Source: Anisakis pegreffii (taxonomy: Eukaryota; Nematoda; Chromadorea; Rhabditida; Anisakidae). Taken from it: a stretch of 64,000 nt of DNA. Below are positions 26,647 to 45,688 of the stretch, in pieces. The stretch's first letter is position 1. Every line of letters starts with the position of its first letter. The stretch lies in the NCBI GenBank assembly GCA_035041965.1, contig JAPYMA010000902.1, forward strand, positions 1 to 64,000, read 5' to 3'. Position numbers and translations under genes: made by a program. Under the pieces are notes generated by a model. That model did no database searches and was not told where the DNA came from. It worked only from the letters and a program-made list of their open reading frames with translations.

Positions 26647-28131
26647 TCAACGAACATTCAACGATATCACCGTATTGCAGAATTCATTCGAATCGATGAA
26701 GTCACAAATAATTATGTTGAAACTTGATGTATTCGAATATGATTGAATCCATTCAGTCACACGCTTTGTGCATTCCTTTGCCATATAATTTTCGAGTGAA
26801 GAACGCAGATGTAAACCAACGTCACGTAGCCTGGGCGTCAGGATACCCTGCGTGACGAAGAATATCTCTCTAGGATACTTACGATGATCCGCGAGGGTTG
26901 TATCTAGAAAACGCAGCAAACGATACACGCGATTCACGTTTGGATATGGACTAAGAATGCATTTCGGAGGCCAGACCCATGCGTTGGTCGGGATACGTCG
27001 TTCACGGGCACTTATCACGATCACTTGATATCCGTTTTGCCACATTCTTTCGAGTGATAACTGCCTCAAGTCATCTTGACGTGGGCATAACTTTTGTGGA
27101 TTGAACGCGATTTCGATGCTTTTCAGCAGTTGTTTGTAGGTGATGGCATTGAAATTATACAGGTGATTGAAGTCGATAATAATGACCTCTTTGGGATGAC
27201 TTTCAAGGAATGCGTTCATCTCGTTCAGAAGTCGGTACAGCTCAGCACCGTAAAGCGCATGCACAACGCGAATGCTGGATGATAACGATCTACACGAAGG
27301 TATTGTCACACGCATATCGAAGTACCGAATACCACACTCCAACTGTTCTTTTATTGTCAACGATTGAGTTCGACCCCATCGTCGAACCACACGTCGAACT
27401 GCTGGCAGATGGCCTATCCAGCGCAACAGACGACCTTCATCATTCGCAACTGGTTTATTGCTCAGTAACGACGAATTTGCGAATGAATTGTGTGAGCCTG
27501 AACTTTACTTCGAATTTCAATGTTTAAGTACATGTGTACAACTGCATCATTTAAAAGTCTTTACATTTTTCATTTAGAAGTCATTACATTTTTCATTTAA
27601 AAGTCATTAGAATCATTACGAATCATACTAAAATTCATTTCAGTGATAATTTACTACACTCCATAATACGGAAGCTTCCATTAATTTTACGAATCGAATG
27701 GGCACAAGTGCGTGTTCATGGTGTGAATATGTCAATGGACTTGCACAATTCTTGGAAAAGACATGCAACCGAAACAAAAGATAGTTTATGACCCTTAAGG
27801 GTTGATGATCTAACTACACTTTCAGGCTGCTTGCATGTTACTTCAGAATGCCTCATTTCTAGGAGATGCCTATCCTGATATCACAATTCAGCGTAGATTC
27901 AGACGGAAGCTCCTCCTGACAACCAAAAATTAAGATTCACTACTATTTTAGGAAACATGCATTCTTGGAAATCAGAACACTTATGCAGTTTATTAGTCAC
28001 ACGAACAGTTGATGATAATTTCATTTGGCGTACTCTCTGTAATATCGATAAAAATCACCTGGAATTGCTAGGTCGATAAGCGGACGTGAGGCAGTATCCG
28101 CCGGCAAATCACCCATCCAATTTTCAGCCAT
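26647..28131 (-). CDS. PI-PLC X-domain containing protein (PLCXD-like)
   Basis: Two minus-strand exons, 28059-28131 and 26647-27497, join in phase 1 across a 561-bp intron and encode 307 residues, a usual PLCXD length. The short first exon encodes MAENWMGDLPADTASRPLID followed by LAIP and the first base of the next Gly codon. The second exon begins SHNSF, so the intron splits the catalytic 'IPGSH' loop just before the first active-site His. The second conserved His follows in VVHALYG, and the RTQSLTIKEQLECGIRYFD block is diagnostic. PLCXD proteins are soluble, single-domain relatives of phosphoinositide-specific phospholipase C that lack PH, C2 and EF-hand parts. Their animal members are poorly characterised. 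Here the Asp usual after the first His is Asn (HN), a variant seen in some relatives whose effect is unclear. Confidence 0.93.
27550..27625. repeat. Short tandem repeat (~27 bp x 2-3) in the PLCXD intron
   Basis: The unit aaaagtcattacatttttcatt and close variants occur two to three times in a row just upstream (minus sense) of the PLCXD second exon. It is intronic and has no coding role. Confidence 0.7.
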
Positions 28132-28824
28132 GCTCTTTCTTCACAGGTTAGAAAACCACGAAATGACATATTCCGATATCCATCTTGCTAAATCGTCCTA
28201 AAATGATGTTCATCTCTGAAACGAAGATAATATCTGTTGGCTTTCACGAATGACACGAGAAATAGCCACCATGAAACTGTTAACAAAAAATTGATGAAAA
28301 CCACATTAAGCCGTCCTCATTATGCACCCATTTGTTGAGGATTATTAAATCTCAAGTTTGGCAATCTAATCTTATAGTTAAACTTCTCATCTCATTTGAA
28401 ATCCGTATTGGCAAGAAATTGCATTATTTTACCTGGCATCAATGATGACCTGAACAAATGAGTAGGTACCCACGAATTTTACGGTGCATAGCAAATATTT
28501 GGAATTAAATAATGTAAACGTATTACTGAAACAATGGAGATATGAAAGTACCCAAACGATCACGAAATATGTCAGGCAAATCGTTTCACATGTTGCAGTT
28601 GAGGAACACATACTATATAAGAAGCTTTCGAGGCGAAAAGAGAAAGAAAATTAAAAGTAAAATTTAAAGCAGTAGAATCGATACGCAAGATTACTGCCAA
28701 CCCAATAAATCGGGCAATTCCGTTCAAGTGAAGATTCGATGAGAAACATACGTGTGCTCAAATGAAATGCCGTCGAATATGCAATAAGATCACATGTCTG
28801 TGATCGGAGGTGATCGCGTATATT

Positions 28825-28983
28825 ATGCATCATAAAACATATGTTCGATGCTTGTTTGGCACTATCGTGTTGGTTGCATCTTTACTGGTTGCTAACGATA
28901 AATGCGAACGAAATTTGAAAGCAGAACACAAACAGAGCGAGATTGTCATGTGTCTGCAGTGCTCAGAGGTGATCCGAGCCTGA
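28825..28983 (+). CDS. Possible very small secreted peptide (52 residues)
   Basis: An ATG at 28825 opens a 52-codon frame ending at a TGA at 28981-28983. It has a plausible signal sequence (RCLFGTIVLVASLLVA) and, after it, a short polar segment with three cysteines, two of them in MCLQC. A GAG|GTGATC donor-like site occurs shortly before the stop, so this could instead be the first exon of a longer gene whose second exon I cannot identify. No similarity is recognised. Confidence is low because short hydrophobic frames arise by chance. Confidence 0.28.
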   Translation: MHHKTYVRCLFGTIVLVASLLVANDKCERNLKAEHKQSEIVMCLQCSEVIRA

Positions 28984-29291
28984 CTTCAGTTGAATGCTTG
29001 CCGAATGAACTCATTCTGAAAGAGCGTACGAGCCAAACCCTGAGAAGTTCCGTGGAAAGTTGAGGGCAGGATTAGGTCAATGAGGTAGATGCGTAATGCA
29101 ATTGAGAATCGCGAATGTTGTTAAACTGTTAGCGGCAATTGAATGAGAAAAACAAGCGAAATGAATCTTTATAAGGCACAAATGACATGAAAAGTGATAT
29201 GCTGCATCAATGAAATTATTCAACGAAATTGAAGACAACATTGTTTAATGCGTGAATATTTAATTGCTTCTCTGATTATTATCAGTCACTA

Positions 29292-30123
29292 TCAATTTTT
29301 GCTTCTGCTTTCATTTTTACTGTCATTTTTACTTTCATTTTTACTGCTCTCCTTTTTACTGCTCTCCTTTTCATCCTCCTTACTCGCTTTGTTTTTACTT
29401 TTACTTTTGTCAACACTCTTCGTTTCAGCTGAGGTATTTCTTTGACGTTGACGATCTCTACTCTTGATGCATTCCAAGACAACGTTCGTTAATGGTATAT
29501 GTAACATCACAATCACTATTGAAAAGATCAATCCGATCAGGAATGACGTTCCCAGTGGCACTAAGATATTACCAAATCCGCTCTGCAAGTCAGTATGTCA
29601 TTGAAACAGCCAACAGTTGAAAACAGCATTTTCTTGAGGTCATAAATGGTTGCTGATTTATTAACGAAGTTATCTTAACAAATCTCAACTATCGAACACT
29701 CAAAGAGAATATTCATTATTTATTTCATTTATGACACGAATCGAAGTTTTAGAGAATATTCAAATTTAAGAGATTTCTCATAATACTTTTCTTTATTTAA
29801 TTTCGAATAAACATTTTTCTATAAAGTGTATTATTAATGTTGTGAATGAGCGAATTACGCCTATTATACAATCCGTAAGAAAACACCATTTCAAAACAAG
29901 CAATATGCTGCGAAATATGAAGTGGATCGGTGGATGATTCAATCGGTATCGGTTGCTCTTCTCAGTCAGATCAAATGCCAGAGGCCAGAGGCAATTAACC
30001 ATGAAACACACTCACATATTGAACTCTAACTCCATCCGACTTCAGTTTATCAGACAACCCCGCACTCGCCAAGGTCGTACTCTCCTCTACAGCCACGCCC
30101 GTACTCTCCTCTACAGCCTCCAT
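29292..30123 (-). CDS. Small single-pass membrane protein with Lys/Ser/Glu-rich tail
   Basis: Two minus-strand exons (30016-30123 and 29292-29582) join in phase 0 with a canonical GTGAGT donor and TTGCAG acceptor, giving 132 residues. The first exon contains an in-frame duplication, the words VEEST repeated nine residues apart. A single hydrophobic segment (about residues 45-68) is followed by a basic region (IKSRDRQRQR) and then a tail of about 45 residues made almost only of K, S, E, N and D in KxESK-like repeats. The predicted topology is a short acidic N-terminus, one membrane span, and a charged cytosolic or nuclear tail. I do not recognise it. The tail may be a disordered scaffold or simply drifting low-complexity sequence. 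Confidence 0.6.
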
Positions 30124-31643
30124 CTTCGTTGGTGCCAAATCAATGACTCACAACTCTCAGAAATGCTATTATATAGAGGAGTGGCGACGAATATTATTCA
30201 AAATTTAATACAATGACGTGGTCAAATTTTGCGAAGAGAAAGATTTTGAATACAATATGAAGCGAATTAATCATAAGCAAATTACAATGAATAAGCAATT
30301 AAGACCATCGAGTCAGTGGATCACCCTTCAAGTGATGCATTTAGCAATAAACTTATCAAACCGTTGCAATCAAATAAACTTATCAAATAAACTGCTAATA
30401 CTCCTTCTGGAAAGCAACTTTTGATACGTCGTAACTGTTGTGAAATGTTCCGTTCGTTTTGCACCATCATTCGACATTCTTTCATTCGCAGACGAAGCGT
30501 TCTTATCCTCAACAACCCATCTCATCCTATTGCAGAAGATGACCCTATCTCGTAGCAACCTTGAAACTGTCTTGACACCGCCATAATGCAAGCAGTTCTG
30601 AAATAATCATTTAATAACATGATATCGAATTCTGAACACTTTTTCAAGGTGCAAAAGTACAGTTTCATTAGCGAATGAACGTTTTGATGGGTGTGAAGTG
30701 ACATTGTTAGAAAATTCACTAAAATAAACCAACGCTGATATAAGTTAATTGCAGAGGGGTGCTGTTCAGCCAACAGTAATTGTACGAGAAAATTGATGAG
30801 ACGCTGATTTGGAAGCCGGTTTTGAGCAGTTCTGTTATTTTATTTTTATTGATGCCCAGTGCAACACTGGTAGGATGGCTGAGTGTTTTTTTTTTGATAT
30901 ATGTCAAAGAACGACCCCATTTTAGTTGGTTTTGATGACACGTTTCTCTTCGATGTTACGTTCGTCCTTATTTGTCGGAACACATCACTGTGTTCCATTT
31001 CACTTCAGTCTTCAGTTTTGCGCAATTCGTTCTCTGAAATTACTTTGAAATGCTCGTCAACTACAACTGGGTGACTCTTAATGATTAGTTCCGATTTGAG
31101 GACAGTCCAACGCAAATTATGATTCGAATTTATCTTCAAGAAATTCCTCGATTTCAATATCAATTTTTGAAACGTTATTTTGAATTCAAAACGCATTCGA
31201 ATCAACAATCTTTATGAACTCCCATTTCAGAGGTGCTTTCAGAGGCAACCCTGAACATTTGAAAATTAATTTCTTTAATGATGTTCATAAAACGGGATAC
31301 TTTATCAAGAAGAACAAATTGTGCATTCATCGTTCCCATTTGTTTCTTGTACGAAATTATTCAGCCATTCGTTATTGTTCAGTCCATTTGATAATTATAC
31401 GATTCAACTAAACAAATGAATATTTCGAAGTTCGATTATAGCTGTTTGAAAGTATTTATTTCTCTTTTATTAAGCGCATAATGAAGATGCTTCTTGGTGG
31501 CATGGAAAAGTAAGCTTTGAGCAGCCTGTGATAAGTACTCCCTCAGAATATTTGGTTACTTTATGTCATTTATCAGAGCAGTTGCATCCATCGTTATCAG
31601 GGTTTGATTCTTCAAGTTGAAGTAACTCGTTCAGGTAACGTCA
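30124..31643. other. Intergenic region, nothing recognised
   Basis: About 1.5 kb of AT-rich sequence with short open frames on both strands and no recognisable family. A short ATG exon-like piece with a good donor (EK|GTAAGC, about 31481-31512) was noted, but I could not link it to a coherent second exon. Confidence 0.4.
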
Positions 31644-33351
31644 ATGATGCATTCGCAGTCAATTGTGCTCACATGGTTGCTCGTCATCGCGGTGAGTACT
31701 GATGCGACGAAATACAAGAATGTGAAGGAACTGAGCGAGAAGGATGTTGTGGGACAGTCAAAATGCATTGTACTCTTCACCACTGCGAATGATACCGACA
31801 ATCTGAAGGCACTCGATGAGGCTGCTGCGCATTTGCCATCCGGGGTTATTCTCTTACATTGATCCACACTCAGCAGTTTTACGATATGACATTACCAATG
31901 AATTTTGGATGCTTTTAGCAAAATCGCTTAAAACAGCCACTCCATTCGGTATCATCAAATATTTTCCATTAATGTTCCCTCATTTCTATTGCAGCTTGTC
32001 ATCCACAAAACTGACTAATTGTAAGCCATTGTTTGAACCATAAACACAGCTTATGCTATTGGAACGAACCCAAACTGTTGGGGCATTACAAATTTTCGTG
32101 TTGTTTTTCCCATTCGAGTGACTCGTTTGGGTACCTTTTTGATTTGCCTTTGAGGAATGCCCGAATTGAAAGACATTAAGTTTGCTAATTTTCACCTCAT
32201 TTCTGAACTATATTTCCCAATGGTCACAATTTTATTTGACAAGTAACTTTTATTCAAGTAATTGATGAGAGTTTTCGAATACAAAATGTAATTTCGATGC
32301 GAGAGAAAATGAGTTCATTGCCACACGTGTCAGTGAACGAACCGTTCCACATACGGTAGCAGCTAAACTGCAAAGATGCATTTGTTACTACGCATTATTC
32401 TTCATGGTTTTTACGCAAATATTCTTGTTCTTCTCGCGAATCACTAATAAAGTGACTGACGACTCATCAGTAGTTCGCTGAATAGGGACTGTTGTGTACG
32501 ACAAGTGGAATTTATCATCATGGATAATTTGGAAGAAAAAATTGTAGTCGAATGAGGACAAGAAATTGGATCAGTTCAGAGCATTTTTGGGTCACTTGTC
32601 TGCTGCAATAGTCATATTATTTGAAGAGTGACTATGAAGAGGATCTTCGTAAACAATGCAGCTAACGGCGTTTCAGGTCCGCAGTCGATATGTCCTTGTA
32701 AAGACGACTATTGACGAAGCGTTAAATACCCCCGAATTAGAGAGTGTGAAGACTCTGTTCGCTGATGTTGATCAATTACCATTTGTCGACTACGTTATCA
32801 CAGCAAGTCTTCCAGCTAATCTGACTGCGAACTTCACGTTCGGAAGAAAAGTCGAACATGTCGGTTCATTCATTCACAGTTTTAAACTACCCAAATTCGA
32901 GTGATATCCCGCAAAAACAGCATCTCCAAATCGATTTTTAAGATAATATCATGCTAAAGTTGATTACACAGTAGCAAGAGATTCGACCTGATTGTATTTC
33001 TATTTCAATCCCACAATAGAAACAACATAAAGAACTTTTCAGTTGAATGCAAGCGAAATTCCTGATACGTTCAGTAAAGTGAACACAATCGGGGATGAAA
33101 CCTTCGAGCTGTACACCAAAATAAAAGACATCCAAAAGTTGGCCAAAGCGGACTCTTTGAATGAAGAAGAGCTGGCACCGATCTATGCACAATTCTTTAA
33201 AATCACATCTGGATCAATCGAAAAACTGGCTCAACTCAGTGCGCAGTTGAATAAGAATGGCACAACTAAATCCAATCAGAAACAAAAACGCTCAACGTTA
33301 TCCTTCAAGTTCTGTTCACGACTTCAAAACGTTGGCACATTGTGCGTTTGA
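31644..33351 (+). CDS. Secreted helical nematode protein (possibly SXP/RAL-2-like, DUF148)
   Basis: Three exons (31644-31844, 32677-32859, 33043-33351) join in phase 0 and encode 230 residues. An AG acce­ptor about ten bases before the ATG suggests trans-splicing. The N-terminus (about 20 residues, IVLTWLLVIAVSTDA) is a signal peptide. The remainder is hydrophilic and helix-prone, with charged heptad-like stretches such as VNTIGDETFELYTKIKDIQK and NEEELAPIYAQFFKITS. That style resembles secreted nematode SXP/RAL-2 proteins, but no diagnostic residue block was confirmed. The end of exon 1 (GTTATT donor) and of exon 2 (GTCGGT donor) are weak. A GTGAGT donor early in exon 1 could give a different first intron. 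It is likely secreted; family assignment tentative. Confidence 0.45.
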
Positions 33352-33526
33352 ATTGTTGACGATCACTGAAATACAGTTTCTTCTCGTACACGTTCAGTAA
33401 TAATAAATATGCTTGTAATAAACTTGTTTGACGCTGATTACACATTCGTATTGTTGCCGACAAATGAGGCATGTTATTTAGCATGAATATAAAGAATAAT
33501 TGCTCGAATTGAGAATTCACCTAGGG

Positions 33527-33635
33527 CAGTGGTTCTCACGTTTGGATGCTCCATTACCCTTTTTAATGAACCGGCAAGTCGCCGTTACCCACAAATTACC
33601 GAAAACGGGTAAACTGGCTTCTCATGAGACCACTG
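33527..33635. mobile_element. hAT-type MITE (CAGTGGTTCTCA terminal repeats)
   Basis: The 109-bp element begins CAGTGGTTCTCACG and ends ...CATGAGACCACTG. Its ends are therefore inverted copies of the CAGTGG(T)TCTCA terminal sequence widespread in animal hAT transposons. The flanking 8-mers acctaggg and tcctagac share the core CCTAG, compatible with a decayed 8-bp target duplication. It has no coding capacity. It lies 175 bp after the stop of the upstream gene. From 33636 to 34624 no gene is supported. Confidence 0.75.
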
Positions 33636-34624
33636 TCCTAGACTGTTGCGTTGCTCATCATTGTAATCGATTATGATTGCATGAAAAGTTGTAATCTGTG
33701 ACATGCTCACTTCAAACTGATTTTGATAGATTCTCATTGTTTTTAGACGTGTTGCATTCACTTTCAAAGCTATCATATACGAATATCGTTCTCTTGATGA
33801 GTTTTTCTCATTCATTTATTTTCCTTCACAGTTCGAAACAACTTCGTATTCTGTAGCATATACTATTTACTGGAAACGTTGACGAGTTTTGACAACAATA
33901 CAGCAATCGAATTGAATTGCTCAACAATGTTTTAGAGTCAAATGATCAATTATAGAGTGTATTTGATAGAATGAGAATTTGACTTGAATTGTTGAGTGAA
34001 ATGAATGAGAAATTAGCAAAAGAGAATATTTTTGGTGATAAAAGTTATGAGAGCGATTGCAACAGCAAGGAGAAGAATGAAAACCCCGTTAGGCCCGAAC
34101 GAGTTAATGATACTCAGAAAATATGAGATCGAAGAGTGTTGCCATCAACTGTAATGATCGGAACAAGACCTCAGTTGCATTTCTTTCCAACATCTAATCC
34201 TATCTCCAAAATAAGCTATCAGAGAGACAGTTTGTATCCAACTCTCTGAGTTAAAGTTGTACCATTGTTGATTATGTAATAACGAGGTATTGCTCTTCCG
34301 CACAAGTCAACTAGCAGTGATCAAAGAGCAGGTCGCTGCACAACATACTGATAAGTAGCAGCTGCTTTCATTAAGACTCGACCAACATCACACATTAATT
34401 CGTTCACCTCACATGCGATAGCTATCTTCAAGACTGGTTATTACTAAATCTAAATGTTGGTCTCAAACTTATTTGTTCAGCGAATAATTTGATGAACAGT
34501 TACGAGCTGACCGCTCATTCGTTCTTTTACCGCTCATTCGATCGCAACGAAACTCTGTTTGAATTCATCTGCATAAATCGCTTACAGTTGATTGACTTGT
34601 CCAACGGTCATACTATCTGCTACT

Positions 34625-34997
34625 ATGAAAGCAATATTGGTGATACTTCTACTGGTCGTGACAGACGCGTTCGTGCTAAAGACAAGCGAGATGAAGTCAG
34701 CAAGCGAACAAAGTCCTGTAAGTGCACTGCTGCTTGTCGTTGAATTTGAATAACAATTAAGGAATAAGTTGAAATGTGTTCACTTGCAGTTATCTGTCAA
34801 AAACGAAAGTGGAATAAAAGGTGGAGAAACTCAAACCACCTTGCATAAAGCAGGTAATTGTTGCCTTTGATAGTAACTGACTGAATTTGTAAACTTTTCT
34901 TCGTCGTTTCGTTCTGACATCTTCATTTCAATATCGATTCTTTACAGAGCAACTGGCCGAGAGAATATCAGCTGTTCTATATGATATGAGGAGTTAG
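34625..34997 (+). CDS. Small secreted peptide precursor, three exons (68 residues)
   Basis: Exons 34625-34717, 34790-34853 and 34948-34997 splice in phase with clean sites (GTAAGT donor; TTGCAG and TTTACAG acceptors). The product has a textbook signal peptide (MKAILVILLLVVTDAFV). The mature peptide of about 50 residues has no cysteine. A polar Ser/Lys/Gly/Thr-rich part is followed by an amphipathic helix-prone C-terminus (AEQLAERISAVLYDMRS). A longer overlapping frame on the same strand starts upstream, but it ignores the splice sites and has no signal peptide, so I prefer this model. The family is unknown; a hormone-like or antimicrobial-like peptide is conceivable but unproved. The next kilobase (34998-35985) shows no convincing gene. 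Confidence 0.62.
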
Positions 34998-35985
34998 TTG
35001 GTTATTACATATTCAGTTTCGAATGTGTTTATGTTTTAATGCTTTACCCTATTCACATTCCATTGCACGCTCAATTTCGCTCAGTTCAGTGATCGTTTAT
35101 TTGACCTTCGCACGATGAAGACGCTTGAGAAGAGCGGCACCAATTTCAGCTACACCTTACTTTATCATCTGAGATGTTTTGAGCTTTTTAATTTTCAGGA
35201 AAATGATAAGAAACAACAAGAGAAAGTGCATTGTCTACTTTAGTTACTGCATTGGCCCATAAGCTGCAGTTGCTTCAACTTCGTCAACTTTGTTGAAAAC
35301 GTGAATCCGAAGAAATTATTCTTTAATTTTACAAATTCTGGGAAATATCACATAATCGAACGGTATAAAAACGATGTGTTTTGTAATCGATACATAAACT
35401 CATTATTGAATTTCGTGATTTTTAGTGTGCAGTTTGTTTCTTTTCATGGAACATGACAAGAATTTCTTAAACCAAAATCTCAAACGACCAATGAAAACGC
35501 ATAGTACAAAGAAAGGTGTTTGTGAAATAATATTCAGCATCAAGTTTTAAAGAGTGCACTCTAGTGTGCAAAAACAAACTTTAACGAAGCTTGATGCTAG
35601 TGTTGAAGAGGAGATTTCGATGGCTATAGCACAGTATAGTCAGGCCAAACTGCTTTGAATATCATCATATTTCACAAAATCAATATGAATGACGCAGTTG
35701 CACATATTATCCTCCGCTTTAAACATGACGAATGTTCCTAAGGAACGCCAACGTCTGAGATGTCATTAATTCGATGCCTTCTCGTATTCTGTTTATTCAA
35801 CTGATTCCTTGATTGAACGTCTTTGCTGACTCAATAAAACCTTTCCTTATCCTTTAAATACTCAGAAGAAACATTGCACGCTAAACAAGTGCAGCTTACT
35901 GAATTTTCAATACGAAGTGTATCTTCTTGGAACAATATTCATATTCATTTGATTCAATTGTAATATTATTCGATAAACTTTCACT

Positions 35986-36228
35986 ATGTGCTTTTCTTTT
36001 ATCATCGCAAGTTTGATCGTACGTCGATATTGGAGCAAAAAGTCTCATAAAAGCATCAAATTTGAAATTGAAGAAGAAAATGAGTATAGTGAAGGTGAAA
36101 CTGAAGATAGAATCGAAGTTAAAGAAGATGAGTTTGATCTGTTAACGTAAGTTGCTTTCTTGAGAATATTTCCTCTCTTATGAAAAACAATTCTTGAACG
36201 CAGTTTCCCTTCACGGCCGCTTTATTGA
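35986..36228 (+). CDS. Small membrane protein with acidic tail (two exons, hypothetical)
   Basis: Exon 35986-36146 ends at a perfect AC|GTAAGT donor. The first downstream acceptor (GAACGCAG, exon 36204-36228) keeps the frame and ends after FPSRPLY, giving 61 residues. The N-terminus is hydrophobic (CFSFIIASLIV) followed by RRYW and KK (positive-inside). Then comes a strongly acidic tail with EEENEYSEGETED. A short N-terminal membrane span with a cytosolic acidic tail is predicted. The N-terminal exon may be incomplete, because the hydrophobic segment is short. An acceptor-like AG inside it suggests an alternative upstream exon that I could not find. Confidence 0.42.
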
Positions 36229-36903
36229 TTGTGAGAGAGCAGCACTCAAATTCCTTCATCAACAATGAACTTGCTGCATACTTTACCTTGAATTACCAAA
36301 CCTTGTTTGATATTAATATTGAATTATCGTATATGGAAAAGTCAAATTTCCATAGATCACGGAATGAGATTAGCATATGCATTAACGTATTCGCTTAAAT
36401 TTGTTAATGTTTTACAAAGAATTGCCGGAAAGGGAGATTATAAAAGGCAATGAAATATAATCCGGAATTATTTGAGTATTTGGTTGTTAAACTCGGTGGT
36501 GGTACCGAGTCTTATAGAGGATCGTTCTGCTGAAATAAATAAAGTACGAGGGTGTTCATGGTCTTAATAGTTGTTGCTGTCGTTTGAAGATTCTAAGTAA
36601 TTGATCGCGAAGAAGAACGAATCGGTGAATAATGACCGGTGATTCGAACAGTCCTCAATGAATGACACGTCTCGCTCAATGTTTTACTGCCATTTCCACT
36701 TCGTTGAATTCTATCGCAAAAACAAATTAAATAGCCATGGAAACAACTAAGCTAATCGAACACGGTAACGATAAGTCGTTCAGTAAATCTGAATGAAAAT
36801 CAATCAAAGAGGGTCGGTATGAATCAGAATACGATTACAGTTATGGTCATAATTATGTGCGGGATTAGCACTTGGTAAATTAATATCAAAATTGAATTGT
36901 AGA
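36229..36903. promoter_or_regulatory. Upstream region of phosphofructokinase with likely trans-splice acceptor
   Basis: The 675-bp gap has no coding exon. It ends in tgaattgtag (AG at 36901-36902), and the PFK start codon follows one base later. An acceptor this close to an ATG without an upstream donor is the usual sign of spliced-leader addition. Confidence 0.5.
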
Positions 36904-41159
<4,256 letters not shown>

Positions 41160-41231
41160 TTAGTTTCATCAGTGTGTTTCAACCATCACTAATATCCGTT
41201 CTCTATAAACTGTAATCGATAAATTAACTTT

Positions 41232-41237
41232 AATAAA
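41232..41237 (+). terminator. Polyadenylation signal AATAAA for PFK
   Basis: A canonical AATAAA lies 72 bp after the PFK stop codon (TAA 41157-41159), on the coding strand. Confidence 0.6.
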
Positions 41238-41426
41238 CACAGACACAAGCGTATCGTCCGACTCACACTCATAAAACTTATGATCATAATCATTAACACA
41301 AACTCGGAACTGTAAAGGATTATTCCCGTCATTTATTCGTTGCATCGAATTCGATATCCTCTTCGGCCAGCTTCATCGAACACTCTTCTCGCTTTTATCA
41401 CTTTCATCGAACGAGCGATTGGCACC

Positions 41427-41657
41427 ATGTCTTGGCAACTTGCTCCTGTTACTGATGATATGGAACGGGTGACCGACAAATACGTCCGCGACAAGTCTAA
41501 ACTCCGACAAAAATCACCTATCTACTCAATGATGAGGCACGCTCAAATTGTCGGGGTTGCACCTTGTTGCGGACCAAGTTGTCTGGAACTCGTTGATCGT
41601 TTAACATTTCCAACGCGAATCCACATTTTAAACAGTTTTTTTTTTCATTCTGGATAG
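41427..41657 (+). CDS. Possible small protein or exon between PFK and SRP54
   Basis: The frame from the ATG at 41427 runs 76 codons. Its first ~60 residues look protein-like (MSWQLAPVTDDMERVTDKYV, then charged residues and a CCGPSC cysteine cluster). The last part runs through a poly-T tract that probably belongs to an intron or UTR. I found no clear donor and no second exon, and I recognise no family. It could be the first exon of a small gene or a chance frame. The rest of the 1.1-kb PFK-SRP54 spacer holds nothing recognised. Confidence 0.3.
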   Translation: MSWQLAPVTDDMERVTDKYVRDKSKLRQKSPIYSMMRHAQIVGVAPCCGPSCLELVDRLTFPTRIHILNSFFFHSG

Positions 41658-42216
41658 GTTTGTGAGTACAGCGTATTGAACGTGAGTAATACTGTGACAA
41701 TCGTTTGGAGCTGATTAGAACTATTGAAGGAATATTGCTCGCATCATTGCAAACGATTCATTAAAGTCTGATTGACGAACAATTTAATAGTTTCTTGCAT
41801 TCGGGATGAAATTAATCTCAGTTTGTTAATATTCTCTTCCGCAATATGTGAAATATACACGTTCTTACGCTTTGACTATCATTAAGGTAGAATGCCCACA
41901 TTTAGCTGTTCGGCTGAACGAAAAGTTGATAATTATGCAGAGGATATTGGTTTATTAATGATATTTTGTTGATTATTTAGTTCAGCTTGTTGTAGTGTTG
42001 ATCGTTGAGGTGTAGGGAAATTTGCAGTCTGGACCACGTGATCACCGTTAATTTTTTTCGATTAGCATTTCTGATTAACTGTTGGATTGTTCATTTTTGT
42101 TGCATTTAGCTGGGTAATTATAGGTTGTTGGAATCCCAGTCTGCGAGTGTTTTTAACCCAAACTGCTTAATCATTTAACGTTCATCCATTCAGGCTGTTT
42201 TTTTCGACTGTGTTAA

Positions 42217-45688
<3,472 letters not shown>

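Noticed and set aside
34489..34743. 85-codon frame overlapping the small secreted peptide gene
   Set aside because: No signal peptide or domain. It ignores a strong GTAAGT donor and is in a different frame from the well-spliced three-exon model.
31644..36228. A coordinated novel gene cluster or 'system' made of the small genes here
   Set aside because: They share a strand and some are secreted, but nothing in sequence links their functions and the spacing is ordinary.
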